Below are positions 48,973-61,335 of a stretch of 64,000 nt of DNA, in pieces. The notes under the pieces are model-generated. The model worked only from the letters and a program-made list of their open reading frames with translations, searched no databases and was not told the DNA's origin. A program made the translations under genes and the position numbers. Position 1 is the stretch's first letter; each line of letters starts with the position of its first letter. This stretch comes from Flaccisagitta enflata (Eukaryota > Chaetognatha > Sagittoidea > Aphragmophora), in NCBI GenBank assembly GCA_965153355.1, contig OZ231127.1, forward strand, positions 3,224,001 through 3,288,000. The letters are read 5' to 3'.

Positions 48973-49148
48973 CCGAGACATTGACTGGATTCCCCCCGAC
49001 GGTTCCTTTTCTGTCCTTTTGCGGGGTTTTGAAGAAGCCGAGCAAATCATCACTTCCGGTTATGGATTTGGCGTGAAGACGCGCTTGTTCCACGTGACGT
49101 GTCGGCAAGGTTTGGTAGTAAACGCGAACCCGACCGTATGTGCCACCC
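48973..49148 (-). CDS. ADGRV1: ADGRV1-like exon 4 of window (Calx-beta segment)
   Basis: About 58 residues from GGTYGRVRVYYQTL to GGNPVNVS, continuing the Calx-beta domain opened in exon 3. Acceptor AG at 49149-49150, donor GTAAAA at 48972. One-base entry and one-base exit. It was preferred over the upstream array copies because only here does the frame continue past the repeated 90 bases to a donor. Confidence 0.8.
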
Positions 49149-50340
49149 CTAGGAATATCAGATAGGATTATTTATTGTCATGGATCTGGTGTGCAGACGT
49201 GCTTGTTCCGCGTGACGGGTCGGCAAAGTTTGGTAGTAAACGCGAACACGACTGTATGTGCCACCCCTGGGAATATGGAATAGGGTTATTTATTGTCATG
49301 GATTTGGCGTGAAGACGCGCTTGTTCCACATGACGCGTAGGCAAGGTTTGGTAGTAAACGCGAACCCGTCCGTATGTGCCACCCCTGGGAATATGGAATA
49401 GGGTTATTTATTGTCATGGATTTAGCGTCAAGACGCACTTGTTCCACGTGACGTGTCGGCAAAGTTTGGTAGTAAACACGAACGAGACCGAATGTGCCAC
49501 CCCTAGGAATATCAAATAGGATTATTTATTGTCATGGATCTGGTGTGCAGACGTGCTTGTTCCGCGTGACGGGTCGGCAAAGTTTGGTAGTAAACGCGAA
49601 CACGACTGTATGTGCCACCCCTGGGAATATGGAATAGGGTTATTTATTGTCATGGATCTGGTGTGTAGACGCACTTGTTCCGCGTGACGGGTCGGCAAAG
49701 TTTGGTAGTAAACGCAAACACGACTGTATGTGCCACCCCTTGGAATATGGAATAGGGTTATTTATTGTCATGGATCTGGTGTGTAGACGCGCTTGTTCCG
49801 CGTGACGTGTTGGCAAAGTTTGGTAGTAAACACGAACGCGACCGTATGTGCCACCCCTGGGAATATGGAATAGGGTTATTTATTGTCATGGATTTAGCGT
49901 CAAGACGCACTTGTTCCACGTGACGTGTCGGCAAAGTTTGGTAGTAAACGCGAACCCAACCGTATGTGCCACCCCTGGGAATATGGAATAGGGTTATTTA
50001 TTGTCATGGATTTAGTGTCAAGACGCACTAGTTCCACGTGACGTGTCGGCAAAGTTTGGTAGTAAACGCGAACCCGACCGTATGTGCCACCCCTGGGAAT
50101 ATGGAATAGGGTTATTTATTGTCATGGATCTGGTGTGTAGACGCGCTTGTTCCGCGTGACGGGTCGGCAAAGTTTGGTAGTAAACGCAAACCCGACCGTA
50201 TGTGCCACCCCTAAGAATATCAAATAGGATTATTTATTGTCATGGATCTGGTGGGCAGACGCGCTTGTTCCACGTGATGGGTCGGCAAGGTTTGGTAGTA
50301 AACGCGAACGCGACCGAAAGTGTCACCCCTAGGGACTGGA
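49149..50340 (-). repeat. About ten 118-bp tandem copies of the acceptor and 5' edge of exon 4
   Basis: Each unit carries an acceptor-like CCTAG or CCCAG, then about 90 bases of exon 4 coding sequence (G-T-Y-G-R-V-R-V-Y-Y-Q-T...), then ~25 bp of intron. Units differ by scattered substitutions; most keep the open frame through the exon part. They lie immediately upstream of true exon 4, so they form an array of candidate 3' splice sites with no accompanying donors. Confidence 0.9.
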
Positions 50341-50562
50341 TGGGATCAAGGGGGAGGGGGGGGGGAGAGAAGTGACCAAAGAATTCATGCACGCCACCTT
50401 CAGTGCGTCCTTGCACTACTATAAGAGGCCATGTCCGTCGGTCGGTCGGTTGGTTGGTCGGTCACGCAAACGTTTAAAATGTGCAAAATGGCCGATTCTG
50501 ACGTCATTCTTGATTCCTTTCACCTCTCATGCCTTACCACGTTCATTTTCATTCTGTTGTTT

Positions 50563-50634
50563 TTCATTCATTCATTCATTCATTCATTCATTCATTCATT
50601 CATTCATTCATTCATTCATTCATTCATTCATTCA
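50563..50634. repeat. (TTCA)n microsatellite
   Basis: About 18 units. 50340-50560 includes a family-A/B-like fragment (TGCACTACTATAAGAGGCCATGTCCGTCGGTCGG). 50640-51285 is AT-rich without a supportable gene. Confidence 0.95.
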
Positions 50635-51289
50635 TGTTTTTGCAAGGGTGTATAAAATTGAGTCGCTTTTGGTTCCCCCCCCCTGCCTTTCATTTTTTTC
50701 CTCACGACGCGTCGCAATTTTGTATCTATATAGCAATGAAACAATGTAGTTAAGATTTAAATAGTGTTAAATTGTGTTTTACTAATTGTGTTTTATGATT
50801 TGGTACTGTCAAAAGTTATATTTTCCCCAAATTTCCTTTTTCTCTCATTTTCCCCCTTTGATTTCCTTCCCAATCTCCAGACTCTTTGATTTCCTCCCCC
50901 CACGGGGGCGGGGAACTCAATTATATACAGGCCTGGTTTTTTTGTGGGAGGGGGGAATGGTTACGAAGCAGATTCCATTTACAAGAAATGGGTATGGCAT
51001 GATCGTTTGAGCAAATATAGAATTCCCCATCATCTTGGAGGGTTGATGTATTCTTTACTACCCCTGCCCAAGGGCATGAGTCTTACAGTCAAAACGCGAC
51101 TATCGCGTAAAACTAAAAGACAGACAAGAAAAAAAACAAATGCTGAGATTAACAAAAAAGTAAGGGAAATGAAAAAGAAAGATGAGCGATTTCAAGAAGA
51201 GAGAGAAAGAAAAGACATTTAAGCCAGTTATGCAGATTTGAACGATTTGCGGGCGGGAAAGTTCAAGAACGACTCGGCAATAAAGGGCG

Positions 51290-53336
51290 GAGACACAGAC
51301 TAAAGACTTAACAAGTAACGCTGGGTTACAACAAAGGGTGGAGACACAGACTAAAGACTAAACAAGTAACGCTGAGTTACAACAAAGGGCGGAGACACAG
51401 ACTAAAGACTTAAAAAGTAACGCTGGGTTACAATAAAGGGTGGAGACAAAGACTAAAGACTTAAAAAGTAACGCTGGGTTACAACTAAGGGCGGAGACAC
51501 AGACTAAAGAATTAAAAAGTAACGCTGGGTTACAACAAAGGGCGGAGACACAGACTAAAGACTTAACAAGTAACGCTGGGTTACAACAAAGGGTGGAGAC
51601 ACAGACTAAAGACTTAACAAGTAACGCTGGGTTACAACAAAGGGCGGAGACACAGACTAAAGACTTAAAAAGTAACGTAGGGGTAAAATAAAGGGCGGAG
51701 ACAAAGACTAAAGACTTTACAAGTAGCGCTGGGTTACAACAAAGGGCGGAGACACAGACTAAAGACTTAACAGGTAACGCTGGGTTACAACAAAGGGCGG
51801 AAACACAGACTAAAGACTTAAAAAGTAACGCAGGGGTAAAACAAAGGGCGGAGACGAAGACTAAAGACTTTACAAGTAACGCTGGGTTACAACAAAGGGC
51901 GGAGACACAGACTAAAGACTTAAAAGGTAACGCTGGGTTACAGCAAATGGAGGAGACACAGACTAAAGACTTAACAAGTAACGCAGGGGTAAAATAAAGG
52001 GCGGAGACAAAGACTAAAGACATAAAAAGTAATGCTGGGTTACATCACGGAGACACAGACACAGACACGGAGACACAGACTAAAGACTTAACAAGTAACG
52101 GTGGATTACAACAAAGGGCAGAGACACAGACTAAAGACTTAAAAAGTAACGCTGGGTTACAACAAAGGGCGGAGACACAAACTAAAGACTTAAAAAGTAA
52201 CGCTGGGTTACAACAAAGGGCGGAGACACAGACTAAAGACTTAACAGGTCGCCCAAGGGCAATATGTGGTCAGCGATACCCTTTGCCCTGCTTTGCATGA
52301 TTTTGAATTGGAGTGAGAGGAAGCAGGGCAGCGGCCCCGAAGGGAATGATGTCCTGTAGAACACAGGGGGACCTCTGCTTGATTGTGTTTGAGAGCACCT
52401 TTGCATCATTGAATAACATGGAAAATTGACACAGAATTAATATTTTAATAGTTTCCATTGAAAAACATGGAAAACTGATGAAAAAATAAAAAATGCAAAG
52501 TTTCCATTGAATAGCATGCAGAATGTGTAATCCCGTTGAACACCACAGAAAATTGACAAAATATGATACAAATATAGAATTCCCATTGAATAGTATGGAA
52601 AATTGATGAAAAATGAAAAAAATGTAGAATTTCAATTGAATAGCATAGGAATTTGAAAAATAATGGGAAAAAACAAAATTCCCATTAAAATGTATGAAAA
52701 TTTGATGAAAAATGAAAAAAACATTGTTTTCCGATTGAATAACATGAGAAATTTACAAAAAGATGAAGAAATGGCCAGGGGGGGGACGGATAAACAAACA
52801 AACAAACGAACGAACGAACGAAAGTCCCCTGTGTTCTACAGGACATCGTCCCCTTCGGGGCCGCTGCCCAAAAAGTAACACTGGGTAACAAAAAAGGGCG
52901 GAGACACAGACTAAAGACTTAACAAGTAACGCTGGGTTATAACAAAGGGCGGAGACACAGACTAAAGACTTAACAAGTAACGCTGGGTTATAACAAAGGG
53001 CGGTGACACAGACTAAAGACTTGACAAGTAACGCTGGGTTACAATAAAGGGTGGAGACAAAGACTAAAGACTTAAAAAGTAACGCTGGGTTACAACAAAG
53101 GGCGGAGACACAGACTAAAGACTTGACAAGTAACGCTGGGTTACAACAAAGGGCGGAGACACAGACTAAAGACTTGACAAGTAACGCTGGGTTATAACAA
53201 AGGGCGGAGACACAGACTAAAGACTTAACAAGTAACGCTGGGTTACAACAAAGGGCGGAAACACAGACTAAAGACTTAACAAGTAACGCTGGGTTACAAC
53301 TAAGGGCGGAGACACAGACTAAAGACTTTAAAACAG
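51290..53336. repeat. 51-bp minisatellite, interrupted by a family-C element
   Basis: About 19 copies (51290-52245) and about 9 copies (52870-53336) of a 51-bp unit containing GTAACGCTGGGTTAC (a 5-bp-stem hairpin) and GGCGGAGACACAGACTAAAG. Because 51 is divisible by 3, both strands show open frames with 17-residue periodicity (for example SLVCVSALCCNPALLV). I read these as non-coding. The hairpin resembles the 5' end of the interspersed foldback elements. Confidence 0.9.
52247..52873. mobile_element. Family-C TIR element inserted within the 51-bp minisatellite
   Basis: GGGCAGCGGCCCC... GATGTCCTGTAGAACACAGG near 52327-52370 is inverted at 52826-52869. Between them are ~60-bp degenerate units built on ATTCCCATTGAATAGCATGG. 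The outer left part (GGTCGCCCAAGGGCAATATG, GGTCAGCGATACCC) is shared with 46280-46330. The minisatellite resumes on the right side, so the element post-dates the array. Confidence 0.75.
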
Positions 53337-53344
53337 CCAAAAAT

Positions 53345-53595
53345 GAGGGAACAAATAACGCGGGGTTACAATTTCGTCGCGAATGAATAGGCTGGGGCGT
53401 ACAGCCCTTTCGTCAAACCCCCCTCTCTGCCTAAACACCCCCCACCCCCTCCCCCCCCCCACACACAGACACATACAAATGTGCTTTTAAACTAATTTGT
53501 TTCGGACTGGCCTACAGACAGACCAACTGATGGACCGATCCGACAGACCAATGGACGGACAGAACCTCTTACGGAGTTGAATGTCTGCATCTTGA
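53345..53595 (+). mobile_element. Foldback hairpin element, GTAAC-type 5' hairpin, decayed
   Basis: Starts AACAAATAACGCGGGGTTAC, has the CCACCCCCTCCC-type middle, ACGG-like repeats and a degraded 3' hairpin. 53600-54470 holds a diverged reverse family-A fragment (about 53980-54075) and otherwise nothing I recognise. Confidence 0.6.
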
Positions 53596-54476
53596 AAGAA
53601 AGGCCGCACTACCAGCCTCCTATGAATTGAGCAGGGACGGCAATGCTCCAAAACAGTTTTTAATACCAGCATTATGGACGAACGAAGGGAGGGACTGACA
53701 TGATTAACGGACGGACAGATGGATCAACCAACGGACGGATAGATAGAGACTCTTGCTGAGTCCTCAGCACGCGATTAGAAAGAAAGGAGCAAATTGCGAG
53801 CGGGATGGCTCAAGTTATGCTCAACAGAGGGCAGAGAGAAAAACACTTGTAAATGTCAAGGGAGATAAAATGTCATAACAAAAGGGGAAGAAGGGGAATG
53901 ATTATCAGTGTACAAGGATTACGCTCATGAGCTTCACTACTTTGAAATAATTTGCGAAAAACATAGTCTGCCCTTTTTTAATCGCGGAAATGCGACTCCA
54001 CACCTTGCCGTGTCGGGCCGTCCGTCGGTCCACCCGTACTCCGTAACATTTCTGAATTGCGAGCTGTTTTTGGTTGGTTGTCGCACGAACAAAAAAAAAA
54101 AAAAAACAATACAAATAAATCTCCCCTTGGTCCGCGAGGCTAGAACGTTGCTGCGTCAATCGAACAGTCAGTCTATGTTTTCAGATGCGGACACGCAACT
54201 CTATACAGCCGGAGACCCTTGAAAAGTTGATATTTCAGCTTTTTCATTTTTTTTTTAATTTTTCTTTAATTTTTCTTGGCTAAATGAGCTCATTGAGTGG
54301 GCTGATTTCTTTTTTGAAGTCTGTAGCTACATTTCTTTTTTGAAGTGGTCAGTAGCTACATTGTGTGAAATCACTACATGAGCAGCAGTCAGCAGAGGTT
54401 GGCCACCTTTTCGCAGTTCCGCGGCAGTTGAAGCTATGGCGAATGCCCGCAAAGAAGAACCCGCTCCTATTACTCA

Positions 54477-54662
54477 ACAAGGCCGGATACACGGCCAGTA
54501 GTTGCGGACGGGTGGGCAGGGGCGGAAATGCGCGTTTTCCCACTTTTTGACTCGATCGGACGGATGGACGGATGGACGGACAGACTGACGGACGGACGGA
54601 CAGACGGACGGACCGACGGACGGACAAAGGCTCTTATAGAGTTGCGTTTCCGCAACTAACAA
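54477..54662 (+). mobile_element. Foldback hairpin element, GTTGCGGAC subfamily
   Basis: AACAAGGCCGGATACACGGCC start (GGCCG/CGGCC hairpin), then AGTTGCGGAC. Interior (GGAC)n. End with GTTGCG-TTTC-CGCAAC hairpin. Non-coding. Confidence 0.7.
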
Positions 54663-54689
54663 GAGAATTTTCTTTGCTTGTATATAGCA

Positions 54690-55445
54690 TGTACAAATCT
54701 GATTGTCTTTCAGTAAAACTGCATTTCAAGTCATAATTGATATAGCTGTAATCACGCCAAAAGCTCTGTTTGATGCATGTCTTTTTAATAGATTGAAGTA
54801 TCCCTCTTTCTACAGCATTGGTCTGGAATGGACCTTGGTAAGAAGGGATATGCTACAAATGCAGACAGGGAAAGCGGGGATTTTCATGGGTTCGAATCCT
54901 GCCTTTTCAGCTAGAAAAACGGGAAGCCGCTGAAGGCCGCTGCCTAATTCTTGCTGTTTGTTAACGATTTGTGTTCAGCAGCTTCATAGCTACATTGTAT
55001 AAAAAAGTACAAATCAAAACGCAATGAGATCTACTTCAGTGACAAATATTTACATGCTGCGTCATACACTAACTTCACTATGAAAAACGGACTCAAAAGT
55101 TTCACTTTACCTCGCTAACAGATGGGCATATAATGTCCGTGTAGTGCGACACTACCATTAATGTCCATATTCTGGGCCCAAAGGAACCATCGTCTCTTAT
55201 GCATGATATTCTTCCAGAGTCTGTACCAAGGCTCATCAAGAGCAGGAATTGTTGTCATATCATCTGCGGCAACCATCTGCAGATTCCTCCCTCATTTGCA
55301 GCGCCATCTGCGGCATCTTCCACCCTCATCTATGCGTCGCACTACACGGACATTATATGCCCCTTTGTAGCTTATCCCTTCTTATCAAGGTCCAATATCC
55401 ATTCCAGACCTATGCTGTAGATAGAGGGATATATGTTATATGGCG
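54690..55445. mobile_element. Composite foldback region with nested 28-bp TIR element
   Basis: The segment around 54786-54866 (CTACAGCATTGGTCTGGAAT) returns inverted at about 55365-55440. Inside the right part, 55122-55150 (GGGCATATAATGTCCGTG...) is inverted at about 55334-55362, a MITE-like pair of near-perfect 28-bp ends. About 54868-54915 carries GGGTTCGAATCC, matching the pol III B-box, and a related segment is at 30505-30575 in reverse. It could be a SINE or tRNA-derived remnant. No cloverleaf seen. Confidence 0.5.
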
Positions 55446-55661
55446 ACTAACACTCGTCACTAAATTTCCGGATAATGTATCATTGTTTTTTTCACAACAC
55501 TATCGCTTTTATTGCAATATGCAAATCAATTTGTGACACGATACGTCTTTTGAAGCGAAAACTTTTTGTTTATTTTTCATATTTTAGTTTTATGGCCGGA
55601 CAGTTCATGATTGATGAGAATACGTGCAAGTCTGTATGACACTTTTCTGTCCGTTGGCCTA

Positions 55662-55766
55662 TGCCGGATCAACATATAGGCTAAAAAAGCTATAGCTTAG
55701 GGCCCCGCGCCTCAGGGGGGCCGCGCGCCTGCAGCACCCACCCTTAGAAAAAAAAGGGGAAAGAAA

Positions 55767-55834
<68 letters not shown>

Positions 55835-55852
55835 AAAGAAAGAAAGAAAGAC

Positions 55853-55887
<35 letters not shown>

Positions 55888-55895
55888 CAGAAAAA

Positions 55896-55958
<63 letters not shown>

Positions 55959-56196
55959 TTGATATACTTAACTGTAATGGAAATATCATAATTTGTTATT
56001 TCATCTGCTTTAAGTTCTTTAAATTTGTCACTTTTTGAGCAGACAGGAAGTTGCGCATGTTAGATAAAATTTCAATCCACTGGTTTTGAGTTATTGGGTA
56101 AAAGGGGGGGCGGGGGGGGGGCAAAGATAGGGGGTTAGGGGGCCCCGCGCCCCTGGCTTAGCTTAGGGCCCCGCGCCTTGTTGATCCGGCTTAGCC
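55662..56196. mobile_element. Possible TIR element with GCCGGATCAAC ends enclosing (GAAA)n
   Basis: GCCGGATCAAC at the left is inverted as GTTGATCCGGC at the right. Both ends carry GCTTAGGGCCCCGCGCC-type sequence in the interior side. The core is (GAAA)n at about 55765-55957. Non-coding; assignment tentative. Confidence 0.45.
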
Positions 56197-56304
56197 GTTG
56201 GCCCATATATCCGTCAATTCCCTCTGTCAGTCCGTGGTTTTGTAATGATCGAGTTGGAAATTGTGAAACGCGTATTTATTATGCTGCGGTTGTGACCGTG
56301 ACTC

Positions 56305-56636
<332 letters not shown>

Positions 56637-56850
56637 AAGAGGGGTTGTACGCCGCTGCCCAGTGCCCACCCTTCCGCGACGATACGGTAACCGCGCGTTA
56701 CTTCTGTGTCACTTTTTAAAAGATATCATCGCCCACGATATTTATCCGTTCTTTTGTTTTCTTGGCAGGAAATTAATTAACGAGCTTTCTCTTTCTCACT
56801 AGCTGAGCTGAATTGATTTGGCAACATAATAATGGCTCTCTTCCTTTTTG

Positions 56851-57325
56851 GGCAGCGGTCCCAAAGGGCCGATGTTGTGTAAGACACAGGGGTGAATTTC
56901 CAAATGTCCGTACGTATGTATGTACGTCCATACATACGTCCCCCCTGCAGCTTCTCATGCCTCAAATTCCAGAATGGGAAATTGACAAAATATAAGCTTC
57001 CCATTGAATGACATAGAAAATTAACAAAGTGAAAAATTGCATTATTCCCATAAATAACAAAGAAAATTAATGAAAATTGAGCAAAATGTAAAATTCCCAT
57101 TGAATAACATAGTAACTTGACAAGAAATTGAAAAAAATGCCAAATTCCTATTGAATAACATGGGAAGTTGCCACCAAGGCCTCAAATATGCCCTCTCAGG
57201 ATGTCTGGAAATTCACACTTGTGCCCTTTTGGGCCCCTGCCCTGCTCTCACTCTAATTTTTCAGCTAATCACTCAAAGCAGGGCATCGGGTACCGCTGAC
57301 CATGTGCAATCCTTGGATAACTTGT
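56851..57325 (-). mobile_element. Family-C TIR element (GGGCAGCGG ends), partial
   Basis: Left end GGGCAGCGGTCCC with the AAAGGGCCGATG... hairpin arm. Interior of ~60-bp units around 'ATTCCCATTGAATAACAT'. Right end GCAGGGCATCGGGTACCGC TGACCATG, shared with 38280-38310. No coding frame. Confidence 0.6.
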
Positions 57326-57399
57326 TTTACGTTTTTTGTTACGCTTACTTCCGGCGGCTTTCTTATACTTTTACTTTTTCTTTTTGGTCTCCTTATTGT

Positions 57400-57560
57400 T
57401 GTCGTTGTTTATGTTTTTTGTTGTTTGCTGATAATATTGTTAATGTATATACGCTATTGTTATTTTTGTTTATGTTATTGTTGTTTATGTTATCGTTTTT
57501 GTTGTTTATGTTATCGTTATCGTTGTTGTTGATGTTATTGTTGTTGATGTTATCGTTGTT

Positions 57561-57595
<35 letters not shown>

Positions 57596-57603
57596 TGTTG
57601 TCG

Positions 57604-57668
<65 letters not shown>

Positions 57669-57835
57669 ATTATTCTTGTTCTTGTCCTTGTTCTTGTTCT
57701 TGTTCTTCTTCTTCTTGTTCTTCTTGTTCTTGTTCTTCTTGTTCTTCTTGTTCTTCTTGTTCTTCTTCTTCTTCTTCTTCTTCTTCTTCTTCTTCTTCTT
57801 CTTCTTCTTCTTTTTCCTCTTCTTCTCCTTTTTAG
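57400..57835. repeat. (GTT)n/(GTC)n/(CTT)n trinucleotide block
   Basis: Successive trinucleotide tracts on the plus strand. Long Leu, Asn or Lys open frames across it are low-complexity artefacts. A family-A element end (GCCATACAAGCGACTC...) follows at about 57835-57910. Confidence 0.95.
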
Positions 57836-58111
57836 TCGAGTACAGTAAGCCATACAAGCGACTCTACACAATGCCGTTTCGGTTCATGTGTCTGTCCTTC
57901 CGTCCGTCAGTGACAGTTTCTTCTTCTTCAACCTCTCCATCTTCATCCTCATCTGGTTCTCCTCATTTCACTTTTAACGCTTGAGTAACATCAGATTGCA
58001 TTAGATTGCATTAAATTGCATTAGATTGCATTAGATTGCATTATCGTTAGAATTTGTCAGTAAGAAAAGACAGCCGTGACTGAAGAGGAAAAAAGTGGTA
58101 GCCAAACCGAG

Positions 58112-58214
<103 letters not shown>

Positions 58215-58231
58215 CACACACACACACACAC

Positions 58232-58560
<329 letters not shown>

Positions 58561-58582
58561 CACCCACGCACACTTAACTCAC

Positions 58583-58767
58583 TCTCTGTCGGCGACAATT
58601 GTCCTCTTGGCGTCGACTTGACCTTCGTGAAGGACAAACGTTTGATTTGTGAATCCGAATTTGCCATGAGGATTGTCATTTGGGGCGATGGTGAGGCTGA
58701 AAGTATCTCTTGATCCAACTCTGCCGCCAGCGCCCTCGCTCGCGTTTAATAGGCGAAACACGATCAC
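58583..58767 (-). CDS. ADGRV1: ADGRV1-like exon 3 of window (end of one Calx-beta, start of the next)
   Basis: About 62 residues: VIVFRLLNASEGAG finishes one Calx-beta domain; NDNPHGKFGF is the classic inter-repeat junction; TFVLHEGQ opens the next. The acceptor AG is at 58768-58769. The donor GTGAGT is at 58582-58577. Entry phase 0, exit with two bases. Those two bases plus the first G of exon 4 restore a glutamate (ADRE-GGTYG), supporting a direct join across the 9.4-kb intron. Confidence 0.85.
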
Positions 58768-58919
58768 CTGGAGAGCACGCAAAAGGGGGGGGAGGAAGGG
58801 GGAATGGAGGGAAGGGGGTAAGGACGGAAAGGAGGGGGGGGAGGAAGGGGGAACGGAGGGAAAGGGGGGGAGGGAGGAAGGGGGGGGGGAAAGGAAAGCA
58901 AAAGGATTAGAAAAGAAAG

Positions 58920-58992
58920 TAGTCTGATTGGACCACCAGCGCTGAGCGCCCTCAATCGAGTTCAAAATACCGAAAAACAATCACCTGGAGAC
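58920..58992 (-). repeat. Decayed copy of exon 3 acceptor and 5' edge
   Basis: On the minus strand an acceptor-like CTCCAG is followed by codons for VIVFR, as at the start of exon 3, then diverges and hits a stop. It lies about 200 bp upstream of the true acceptor. Confidence 0.75.
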
Positions 58993-59217
58993 AACGCGAG
59001 GGGGGGGGGGGGGGCAGAGAAGAGGGAATGGAGGGAAAGGGGAAAAGGACAGAAGTGTGAAGGGTCATGATTTGCAACGATGATGTGAAATGGAAATGAA
59101 TTGTAGATGATCGAATCTCATCGAGAATTGCATTTATGGAGATGGCATGGCTACATTCAGAATTTGAGGGAATAGGGGGTAGGGGGAAAGGGGAGGGGTA
59201 AGAAGGTTTAACTGCGT

Positions 59218-59220
59218 AAC

Positions 59221-59262
<42 letters not shown>

Positions 59263-59346
59263 GATGATAAATGATGATGATGATAAATGATGATGATGAT
59301 AAATGATGATGATTATGATGATAAATGATGATGGTGATGATGATGA

Positions 59347-59420
<74 letters not shown>

Positions 59421-59463
59421 GATGAAGATGATAAATGATGATGATAAATGATGATGATGATAA

Positions 59464-59529
<66 letters not shown>

Positions 59530-59585
59530 CCATCATTGATGATGGTGATGGTGACGATGATGATGAATTGATGATTATAATGATG
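59218..59585. repeat. (GAT)n microsatellite
   Basis: Imperfect (GATGAT)n of about 370 bp with ATAAATGATGAT interruptions, in the intron between exons 2 and 3. The neighbouring 58780-59215 is G-rich and low complexity, and I see no gene there. Confidence 0.95.
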
Positions 59586-59677
59586 ACGATAATGTTTTTT
59601 CCCCTATTTGAACCCAATTGTCTCCCAATTCCTTTTACTACGCCCTGATAAAAGATTCCTTTGACATTGTAGTGTCA

Positions 59678-59920
59678 GGGGGCGTTTCTAGTCAAAGACG
59701 ATCGTGTTTTGAACCTGCCACTCGGTCGCTCGCTACGTTCGTTCACTCGCACCACTCACTTAGCTCATTTCGCTCACTCGCTCCGTTCACGGGCTCACTC
59801 ACTCACTTCGCTCACTCCCTCGTGGGACAGCTGAAATTCTTGAATATGTGTTCACGCTGTTATCGCATTTCACAGGAACAAACGCGTTTTTGGTCATCAC
59901 TAGAATTACGCCCTCACTAG
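59678..59920 (-). mobile_element. Small TIR element (GGGCGTTTCTAGT family), copy 2
   Basis: About 240 bp, with ends related to GGCGTTTCTAGT and an interior of imperfect GAGCGAGTGAGC-like repeats. In reverse complement it aligns along most of its length with 30174-30434. A fragment of the same family is at 21125-21245. Non-coding; probably a non-autonomous DNA element. Confidence 0.65.
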
Positions 59921-60047
59921 CGTGATCCCTTTGTTGGCATTGTATTTGTTAAGTGTGATCCCAAATGAAATCAAAACGATAAATTGGGGTCACAAACTCT
60001 TTTCATTTATTGCACAAAGGCTTGATTTCACATTAGTTGGAAATCAA

Positions 60048-60165
60048 CAAGGCCAAGTAGGCCAAGAAGGTGCGACGTGTTGATCGTCGAATGAATGCGT
60101 TACAGAAAGACCGACCAACCGATGGACAGAGCCAGATATAGAGGTGCTTTGTCGCACCTAAAAAG
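60048..60165 (+). mobile_element. Foldback hairpin element, GGCC subfamily
   Basis: Starts AACAAG with a GGCC-AAGTA-GGCC hairpin, then AGGTGCGAC. Ends with an AGGTGC-TTTGTC-GCACCT hairpin and an A-run. AGGTGCGAC near the left and GTCGCACCT at the right are inverted repeats. The interior holds ACCG/ACGG-type repeats. No coding capacity. Confidence 0.7.
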
Positions 60166-60261
60166 GGATGAGTTTACACTTCACAGATACATTTCCACAA
60201 CTGCAAACCCCCATGTAGACTCATGCAGACAAACATACAGACAGAAGGACAGAGAGACAAA

Positions 60262-60760
<499 letters not shown>

Positions 60761-60764
60761 TTAC

Positions 60765-60883
60765 CTCTGGGCCTTCGGCATCTTCATCCGGTTTGATGTT
60801 GACACGAATTTCGTTTCTGCTTTCGCCAGAAATAAACTTCAACACATTGTTCGTTGGCTCTACATCATGACTCGCGGGAAGGC
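60765..60883 (-). CDS. ADGRV1: ADGRV1-like exon 2 of window (Calx-beta, second half)
   Basis: About 40 residues, LPASHDVEPTNN through KPDEDAEGPE. These hold the Calx-beta central strand and the acidic turn with the D-E-D-x-E-x-P-E pattern. The acceptor AG is at 60884-60885. The donor GTAATC at 60764-60759 runs straight into a (TG)n tract of about 400 bp on the transcript strand. Entry phase completes a glycine with exon 1; exit phase is 0. Confidence 0.82.
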
Positions 60884-60885
60884 CT

Positions 60886-61335
60886 GAGGACATAAAGGAC
60901 AAACTGATAAGACATTGTCAGTGGGCTCTACATTGTGACTCGCGGGAATGCCTGAAGACATAAAGCACAAAATGATAAGACATTGTCTGTTGACCCTACA
61001 CCGTAACTGGCGGGAAGGTCTGAGGATATAAAGGACAAAATGCTAGGACATCGTCTGTGGGCTGTACATCGTAACTCGCGGGAAGGCCTGAGCCCTGAGG
61101 ACATAAAGGACAAAATGGTAGGACATTGTCTGTGGGCTCTACATCGTAACTCGCGGGCAGGCCTGAGGACATAAAGGACAAAATGATAAGACATTGTCTG
61201 TTGACCCTACACCGTGACTGTCGGGAAGGCCTGAGGAGATAAAGGACAAAATGATAGGACATTGTCTGTTGGCTCTACATCGTGACTCGCGGGAATGCCT
61301 GAGGACATTAATGACACTGATAAGTCATTGTCTGA
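60886..61335 (-). repeat. Tandem copies (about 70 bp) of the acceptor and 5' edge of exon 2
   Basis: Five to six imperfect units, each containing the intron end (CTTTATGTCCTCAG on the minus strand) and the first ~35 bases of exon 2, including the stretch coding GLPAS. They lie directly upstream of the true acceptor, so the intron between exons 1 and 2 carries copies of both of its exon edges. Confidence 0.82.

Noticed and set aside
49149-50340. Regular ~118-bp spacing resembling a CRISPR array
   Set aside because: Units are contiguous with no unique spacers, are derived from an exon, and the genome is animal.
50944-51222. 92-residue plus-strand frame with a basic, charged C-terminus
   Set aside because: No recognisable domain, no splice or promoter support, and it sits among low-complexity and repeat sequence.
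51358-53340. Frames of ~200 residues with SLVCVSALCCNPALLV periodicity, possibly a cysteine-rich repeat protein
   Set aside because: A 51-bp satellite is open on both strands by arithmetic. There is no signal peptide, no splice context, and a transposable element splits it.
54868-54915. tRNA gene
   Set aside because: B-box-like match only; no acceptor stem or anticodon arm could be folded by eye.
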